Assembly (NCBI GenBank): GCA_020027655.1
Contig: JAHKKJ010000388.1
Span: 1-6,469, forward strand
Direction of reading: 5' to 3'
DNA length: 6,469 nt
Source of the DNA: Deltaproteobacteria bacterium
Lineage (GTDB): Bacteria > Desulfobacterota > Binatia > UBA9968
Part shown: positions 4,745-6,469 of the stretch, piece after piece
Numbering within the stretch: position 1 is the stretch's first letter
Layout: the number at the start of each line of letters is the position of its first letter
The notes under the pieces: model-generated
Told to the model about the DNA's origin: nothing
The model's database searches: none
The model's input: the letters and a program-made list of their open reading frames with translations, nothing else
Translations under genes and position numbers: made by a program

Positions 4745-5341
4745 GTGCTGGAGGGCCTTTTTGCTGCCAAGCACTGCGGCCTCCATCCTATCAAGATCAA
4801 TGTGGTGGTCGAGCGCGGTGTCAACGACGATGACATCATCGACCTGGTGGAGTTCTCCAGGAAGAACGGATTTGCTATCCGCTTTATCGAATACATGGAC
4901 GTGGGCAACTCGAACAACTGGACTTCGGAGAAGCTGGTCGCCAAAAAAGAAATTCTCGATATCATCGATGCTCGTTACCCCCTAAGAGAAGTGGGCAGAG
5001 ACAAGGGGAGCGCTCCGTCTATGGATTACGAGTTTATCGATGGCCGGGGCGAGATCGGGGTGATCGCGTCGATCACCGAGCCGTTTTGCTCAACTTGCAC
5101 CCGAGGGCGGCTCACGGCTGATGGGAAATTAGTAACCTGTCTGTTCTCTGCAACCGGGTATGATCTCAAGGCACTGCTGCGAAACGGAGCCACCGACGAA
5201 GAAATAATCGAGATTGTTAGCGCGATTTGGCGAAAAAGGACAGATAGATACTCCGACGAAAGACTCGAAGCGATGAATTCGGGCCGCGGTTATAGGGCAA
5301 AGGATCATAAGAAAATAGAGATGATCACCTTGGGAGGATGA
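4745..5341 (+). CDS. moaA: moaA C-terminal fragment (GTP-binding half, second Fe-S cluster)
   Basis: From the GTG at 4745 this frame encodes 198 residues. Upstream of it the frame stays open to 4688 and encodes EKFARIRRRGDLAK, which is plainly MoaA, so the GTG is an internal codon and not a true start. There is no ribosome site before it. Visible features are INVVVERGVNDDDIIDLVEF, IRFIEYMDVG, the C-terminal cluster EPFCSTCTRGRL with its third Cys in VTCLFS, the helix region with GYDLKALLRNGATDEEI, and the terminal ITLGG. These are the residues that bind the second [4Fe-4S] cluster and GTP in known MoaA. Confidence -1.
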   Translation: MLEGLFAAKHCGLHPIKINVVVERGVNDDDIIDLVEFSRKNGFAIRFIEYMDVGNSNNWTSEKLVAKKEILDIIDARYPLREVGRDKGSAPSMDYEFIDGRGEIGVIASITEPFCSTCTRGRLTADGKLVTCLFSATGYDLKALLRNGATDEEIIEIVSAIWRKRTDRYSDERLEAMNSGRGYRAKDHKKIEMITLGG

Positions 5342-5348
5342 TCCGGCG

Positions 5349-6469
5349 ATGGACACGTCTGATCGCCATCGGGATCATCGCCGGCCTCAAGGCAAGACTT
5401 ACAACGCCATGACTCCAATGCCCGAACCGCGAATACGTCCCACGGCTTCGTTTCTTAATTACACGCCGGTCCCCTTGGCCTTTGGTACCAGCGGATTGCG
5501 CGGCCTGGTCAAAGACATCACCGACCTCGAGGCCTATATCAATGTCAAAGCTGCGCTCCGGTATTTGTTGAGCATTGGCGATATTGGTGCGCACAGCGCA
5601 GTGGTTATCGCCGGTGACCTCCGTCCCAGCACCGACCGTATCATGCGCGCCTGCGCCCAGGCGATTGTCGACTCGGGCTGCCGGGCAGAGAACGCGGGCA
5701 AGATTCCTACACCCGCGTTAGTCTCGCATGCCATCTCCACCGGACGCGCCGGTGTGATGGTGACCGGCAGCCACATTCCATTCGATCGTAACGGTATAAA
5801 AATCAATAAAAGCGTCGGCGAGGTGCTGAAGTCCGATGAACCCGGCATCACACGCGAGATCGAGCGCGTGCGCGTCGAGGAGTACAGCCGGACCGCGACC
5901 ACATCGGCCTTCGACGCCTCTGGAACGTTCAAGCGGGCGCCAGACCTGCCGCCCCTCGATCCTGCCGCCGAGGAAGCCTACGTCCGTCGCTATCTGACCA
6001 GTTTCACCCGCGGCGCTCTCTCCGGCCTGCGCGTTCTTGTGTATCAGCATTCGGCGGTGGGCCGCGATATCTTGCCGCAGATCCTGCGCGAGCTCGGCGC
6101 CGAGGTGGTCACTGCCGGGCGCAGCGAGACGTTCGTTTCCATCGATACGGAGAACATCACCGACGAGCAGCTCGATCGTCTGGAGGAGCTTGCCGTCGCT
6201 GCCGAAGCGAGCGGCCGCCCGCTTCACGCAATCGTGTCCACGGATGGCGACTCCGACCGGCCGCTGGTGACGGCGGTGCTGCCTGCCGCCGAGGTCCACC
6301 CGGGCGGCCGGCGCGTGCGCTTTTTGCCCGGTGATCTTCTTGGCATCGTGGTCGCCGAATACCTGCGCGCGGATGCTGCTGCGGTCCCAATTAGCGCCAA
6401 CGATGCGGTCGAGCGACGCATGGGCGAGCGCAGGGTTGCCCTCGAGAAGACCAAGATCGGATCGCCCTA
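5349..6469 (+). CDS. Phosphohexomutase (phosphoglucomutase/phosphomannomutase family), 3'-truncated by window edge
   Basis: A long frame with no stop runs to the last base: 373 complete codons of an enzyme usually 450-530 residues long. The alpha-D-phosphohexomutases interconvert hexose 1- and 6-phosphates through a phosphoserine in the cytosol, feeding cell-wall, LPS or glycogen sugars. Domain 1 starts at LAFGTSGLRGLV (about residue 43). The active-site loop is MVTGSHIPFDRNGIKI, with the catalytic Ser at about residue 141. The Mg2+ loop is STDGDSDRPL (D299, D301, D303). Domain 3 begins with LPGDLLGIVVAEYL, and VPISANDAVERR and KTKIGSP follow at the edge. TGSHIP in place of TASHNP, and DGDSD in place of DGDGD, mark a subfamily I associate with phosphomannomutase-like proteins; the substrate cannot be read from sequence. 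The ATG at 5349 lies 11 bases after GGGAGG, which overlaps the moaA end, so the two are probably translationally coupled. It adds about 42 residues before the domain, so ATGs at 5409 or 5418 are alternatives. Its codons are much more GC-rich than those of the genes to the left. Confidence -1.
   Translation, partial: MDTSDRHRDHRRPQGKTYNAMTPMPEPRIRPTASFLNYTPVPLAFGTSGLRGLVKDITDLEAYINVKAALRYLLSIGDIGAHSAVVIAGDLRPSTDRIMRACAQAIVDSGCRAENAGKIPTPALVSHAISTGRAGVMVTGSHIPFDRNGIKINKSVGEVLKSDEPGITREIERVRVEEYSRTATTSAFDASGTFKRAPDLPPLDPAAEEAYVRRYLTSFTRGALSGLRVLVYQHSAVGRDILPQILRELGAEVVTAGRSETFVSIDTENITDEQLDRLEELAVAAEASGRPLHAIVSTDGDSDRPLVTAVLPAAEVHPGGRRVRFLPGDLLGIVVAEYLRADAAAVPISANDAVERRMGERRVALEKTKIGSP

Larger units (their letters stand above)
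4333..5341 (+). pseudogene. moaA: moaA, GTP 3',8-cyclase, broken by a frameshift
   Basis: MoaA is the radical-SAM enzyme that, with MoaC, turns GTP into cyclic pyranopterin monophosphate, the first step of molybdenum cofactor synthesis in the cytosol. The gene reads in one frame to a TAA at 4696-4698 and goes on in another frame from about 4691 to 5341. Joined, the two parts give about 337 residues, normal for the family (about 325-340). All hallmarks are kept: the N-terminal CxxxCxxC (C21, C25, C28), GGEP, the second-cluster cysteines C254, C257 and C271 (CxxC-13-C), and the C-terminal Gly-Gly that is essential for activity in known MoaA. Only the NVSLDS junction is damaged. Since everything else is conserved, the break is either very recent or a sequencing or assembly error. 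No other moa gene is in the window, and the next gene starts seven bases later. Confidence -1.

Noticed and set aside
5338..5412. ATG at 5338 overlapping the moaA stop (ATGA) as the start of the next gene
   Set aside because: That frame ends after 24 codons and is not the phosphohexomutase frame; the in-frame start is the ATG at 5349.
5534..6454. Several long - strand and + strand frames opposite or inside the phosphohexomutase
   Set aside because: They are shadow frames of a GC-rich coding region. Their products are Arg/Ala/Ser-rich low-complexity sequences, and the mutase frame carries all known motifs.

Overview
This is a 6.5 kb stretch of bacterial chromosome made mostly of small, closely packed genes, nearly all on the + strand with clear AAGGAGG-type ribosome sites. 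The gene types (MIP18-family Fe-S protein, CBS pair protein, ABM-fold protein, GlsB/YeaQ membrane protein, MoaA, phosphohexomutase) suggest a free-living bacterium, probably Gram-negative. Composition is uneven: a hand count of single 60-base rows gives about 37% G+C at 3661-3720 and 4561-4620, but about 72% at 5641-5700. I cannot fix the phylum. An environmental lineage such as Nitrospirota, NC10 or Acidobacteriota is only an impression.

Left part (1-1507): a MIP18/DUF59 (SufT/PaaD-like) Fe-S assembly factor is followed by a gene-poor gap of about 300 bases. Then come three small + strand genes in probable operon order: a Cys-rich zinc-ribbon-like protein, a one-pass membrane or periplasmic protein with a WAxMPG motif, and a 37-residue Lys-rich peptide with a near-perfect ribosome site.

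Middle (1508-4231): a tandem CBS-domain protein lies on the - strand and faces away from a small unknown + gene across a 285-base intergenic region that holds a free-standing intrinsic terminator. Next are an ABM-like alpha+beta barrel protein, a three-helix GlsB/YeaQ/YmgE-type membrane protein, and an unrecognised two-pass membrane protein whose outer domain carries a 19-residue tandem repeat. Its best start is an internal GTG rather than the first ATG.

Right part (4232-6469): moaA, for the radical-SAM enzyme of molybdenum cofactor synthesis, is split by a frameshift near 4693. The missing bases can be inferred as a 5-base loss between two CTCG copies, and all cluster cysteines and the C-terminal Gly-Gly survive on either side. 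Seven bases later begins a large phosphohexomutase (phosphoglucomutase/phosphomannomutase family) with a TGSHIP active-site loop. It stays open to the window edge, so its end is missing.

I see no CRISPR array, rRNA, tRNA, transposase or phage gene. The most notable items are the broken moaA, the uncharacterised small-protein operon at 659-1507, the isolated terminator that may end a small RNA, and the repeat-bearing two-pass membrane protein.
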